The position numbers were made by a program, and so were the translations under genes. From Macrococcoides epidermidis (GTDB lineage Bacteria; Bacillota; Bacilli; Staphylococcales; Staphylococcaceae), in the NCBI RefSeq assembly GCF_042659445.1, contig NZ_JBHSSR010000013.1: a stretch of DNA of 64,000 nt; one strand, 5' to 3'. Positions 62,885 through 64,000 of the stretch are shown here, piece after piece. The stretch's first letter is position 1. Each line of letters begins with the position of its first letter. Below the pieces are notes generated by a model that made no database searches, was not told where the DNA came from, and worked only from the letters and a program-made list of their open reading frames with translations.

Positions 62885-63717
62885 TATATGTCCCTCACTT
62901 GTCGTACTGCAAAGTCTAGAGCGTACAATTTACTTTCTGGAGAATCACTGCGTGAAGTAAGTACAATCGGTACTTTTGCCCCAACAATTGTACCTCCTAT
63001 TACAGCATTTCCTATTACTGAGAAAGCTTTATACAATACATTACCAACATCAATTGTAGGTACTACTAAGATATCTGCATCGCCTTGAATAACGCCGTCA
63101 TACCCTTTATGATCTGCAGCTTCCTTAGAAGTAGCTAAATCAAAAGAAATAGGACCAGCTACAAGCGCATTTTCACTACCTTTAAATAATGAAACGACCT
63201 CACTTGCTAATACTGAAGATGGCATCTTCGGATTAAATGTCTCTGCAGAACTAATCATAGCCACTTTAGGTTGCGAAATACCTATGCGATGCGCTACATC
63301 AATGGCATTATCAGCAATTTGCTTTAACTGTTCAGAAGTTGGTGTGATATTCATTGCAGCATCCGTTAATAATAACTGCCTGTTATTTCCCGGTAAATCA
63401 ACAAGCGCCACATGAGATAACACGGATTGACCGCGAAGATTATATTCTTTTTGAAGTACTTCTTTTAATACCGTACGCGTTTGAACCATCCCCTTCATAA
63501 GCACTTGGGCATCTCCAGTTGCCGCCATTTCTACAGCACGTTTAACAGAATCTCCCTCCGTTTCACATTGCTCATACATCCATACATCATTTGAATCAAT
63601 ATTCTCTTCTGTATCAAATACGAAAAAAGATACAACATCTTTATATAATTGTTTCGCTTTTGTTATCACTTCTAATATCTCTGGTCTTGAACCACCAGGA
63701 ATAACTACCTTAATCAT
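62884..63717 (-). CDS. ptb: Phosphate butyryltransferase
   Basis: The 277-residue PTA/PTB-family enzyme has VLMKGMVQTRTVLKEVL, LLLTDAAMNITPT and the C-terminal VPIVLTSRSDSPESKLYAL. It swaps CoA for phosphate on short or branched acyl chains, feeding Buk. No bkd dehydrogenase genes lie in the window; they may lie downstream or elsewhere. GGAGG-like AGAAAGAAGGAATATAG precedes the ATG. Confidence 0.88.
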   Translation of the reverse strand: MIKVVIPGGSRPEILEVITKAKQLYKDVVSFFVFDTEENIDSNDVWMYEQCETEGDSVKRAVEMAATGDAQVLMKGMVQTRTVLKEVLQKEYNLRGQSVLSHVALVDLPGNNRQLLLTDAAMNITPTSEQLKQIADNAIDVAHRIGISQPKVAMISSAETFNPKMPSSVLASEVVSLFKGSENALVAGPISFDLATSKEAADHKGYDGVIQGDADILVVPTIDVGNVLYKAFSVIGNAVIGGTIVGAKVPIVLTSRSDSPESKLYALDFAVRQVRDI

Positions 63718-63768
63718 CTATATTCCTTCTTTCTGATTATAACCTAGTACTAAGACTAGATAATATTT

Positions 63769-64000
63769 TTGTTCGATAGTATTTTCTCACATTCGAAAAT
63801 AGATGTAAAGGAATCATATATAGACACTACAAGTAAAGAATTCAATATAAATTTTACAAGTATTCAATCCATTTCTTCAAAAATACTAAATTTATATAAT
63901 AAAAATATAATTGTAGGTAATTATTTAGTTGATAATCAAAAAACTCATACACAAAATTTCCATATTTCTGACCTATTATATTCACAATCTTGTGATTTTT
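63769..64000 (+). CDS. Possible 5' part of a divergent gene, uncertain
   Basis: From a TTG at 63769 the frame stays open for 77 codons to the window edge in a very AT-rich stretch where chance stops would be common. It reads MFDSIFSHSKIDVKESYIDT and later YNKNIIVGNYLVDNQKTH. No ATG start and no clear ribosome site exist, and no family is recognised. It may be a regulator divergent from ptb-buk, or noncoding. Confidence 0.3.
   Translation, partial: MFDSIFSHSKIDVKESYIDTTSKEFNINFTSIQSISSKILNLYNKNIIVGNYLVDNQKTHTQNFHISDLLYSQSCDF

Noticed and set aside
1..64000. Mobile elements, prophage, CRISPR arrays or defence islands
   Set aside because: No transposase, integrase, capsid, restriction, Cas or toxin-antitoxin gene was recognised, and no regularly spaced repeats were found. 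The window reads as stable chromosome.

Overview
The window looks like chromosomal DNA of a low-GC Gram-positive bacterium of the family Staphylococcaceae. The best guess is Macrococcus or a close relative such as Mammaliicoccus. The evidence is hssRS beside hrtBA, ykoEDC under a TPP riboswitch, mntR divergent from mntABC, a cstR persulfide locus and an sdaAA/sdaAB/pfoR cluster, together with AT-rich codon use and strong GGAGG ribosome sites. No rRNA, tRNA, phage, transposase or CRISPR array was seen. The window is mostly core metabolism and transport with many recognisable control elements.

Layout. 1-5.4 kb: 3' part of an azoreductase, then a minus-strand unit of a DUF6583-type membrane-anchored protein, two ABC-2 permeases, an ABC ATPase and a YdhG/Fra-like protein. 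5.5-11.1 kb: MFS and FUSC membrane proteins, an ATP-grasp ligase and a YdeI-family protein. 11.1-14.4 kb: an orphan modA, then ahpC-ahpF behind a PerR-type palindrome. 14.4-16.1 kb: an SNF-family amino-acid transporter preceded by an 18-residue leader peptide with two adjacent Trp codons and a strong terminator. This is the most notable regulatory system in the window. 16.1-19.1 kb: TPP riboswitch and ykoE-ykoD-ykoC. 19.2-24.5 kb: GNAT, FNT channel, mntR/mntABC and a frameshifted GNAT. 24.6-30.7 kb: PPK2, SAM-I riboswitch with metY-metA, and a P-type Ca2+ ATPase.

30.7-36 kb: a TcaA/YvbJ-like zinc-ribbon protein, then the haem stress locus: hssR and a frameshifted hssS divergent from hrtB-hrtA, with a direct-repeat operator between them. 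36-45.9 kb: acetate-type symporter with its DUF485 partner, an MFS pump whose ribosome site abuts a terminator, AlkD, a carboxylesterase, two orphan oligopeptide-type permeases, AgcS, a TIGR01777 epimerase, a DUF1722 protein and an unlisted 57-residue protein. 45.9-51.2 kb: reactive-sulfur locus with cstB, a four-module CoADR-rhodanese-TusA-DsrE protein, cstR, a rhodanese and TauE. 51.2-54 kb: ABC-2 exporter with a LytTR regulator whose N-terminus looks like a decayed ABC ATPase. 54-64 kb: large-subunit catalase with a SigB-type promoter, serine dehydratase operon with a cre-like site over its promoter, an amino-acid permease, a HesB-like protein, and butyrate kinase with phosphate butyryltransferase.

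How it fits together. Much of the window handles oxidative, metal, haem and sulfur stress (AhpCF, catalase, MntABC, Hss/Hrt, Cst). The rest mainly imports and breaks down amino acids and cofactors (SNF/Trp, AgcS, Ser, Met, thiamine/HMP). Two frameshifts in homopolymers and one ambiguous base suggest some base-level errors in the assembly.
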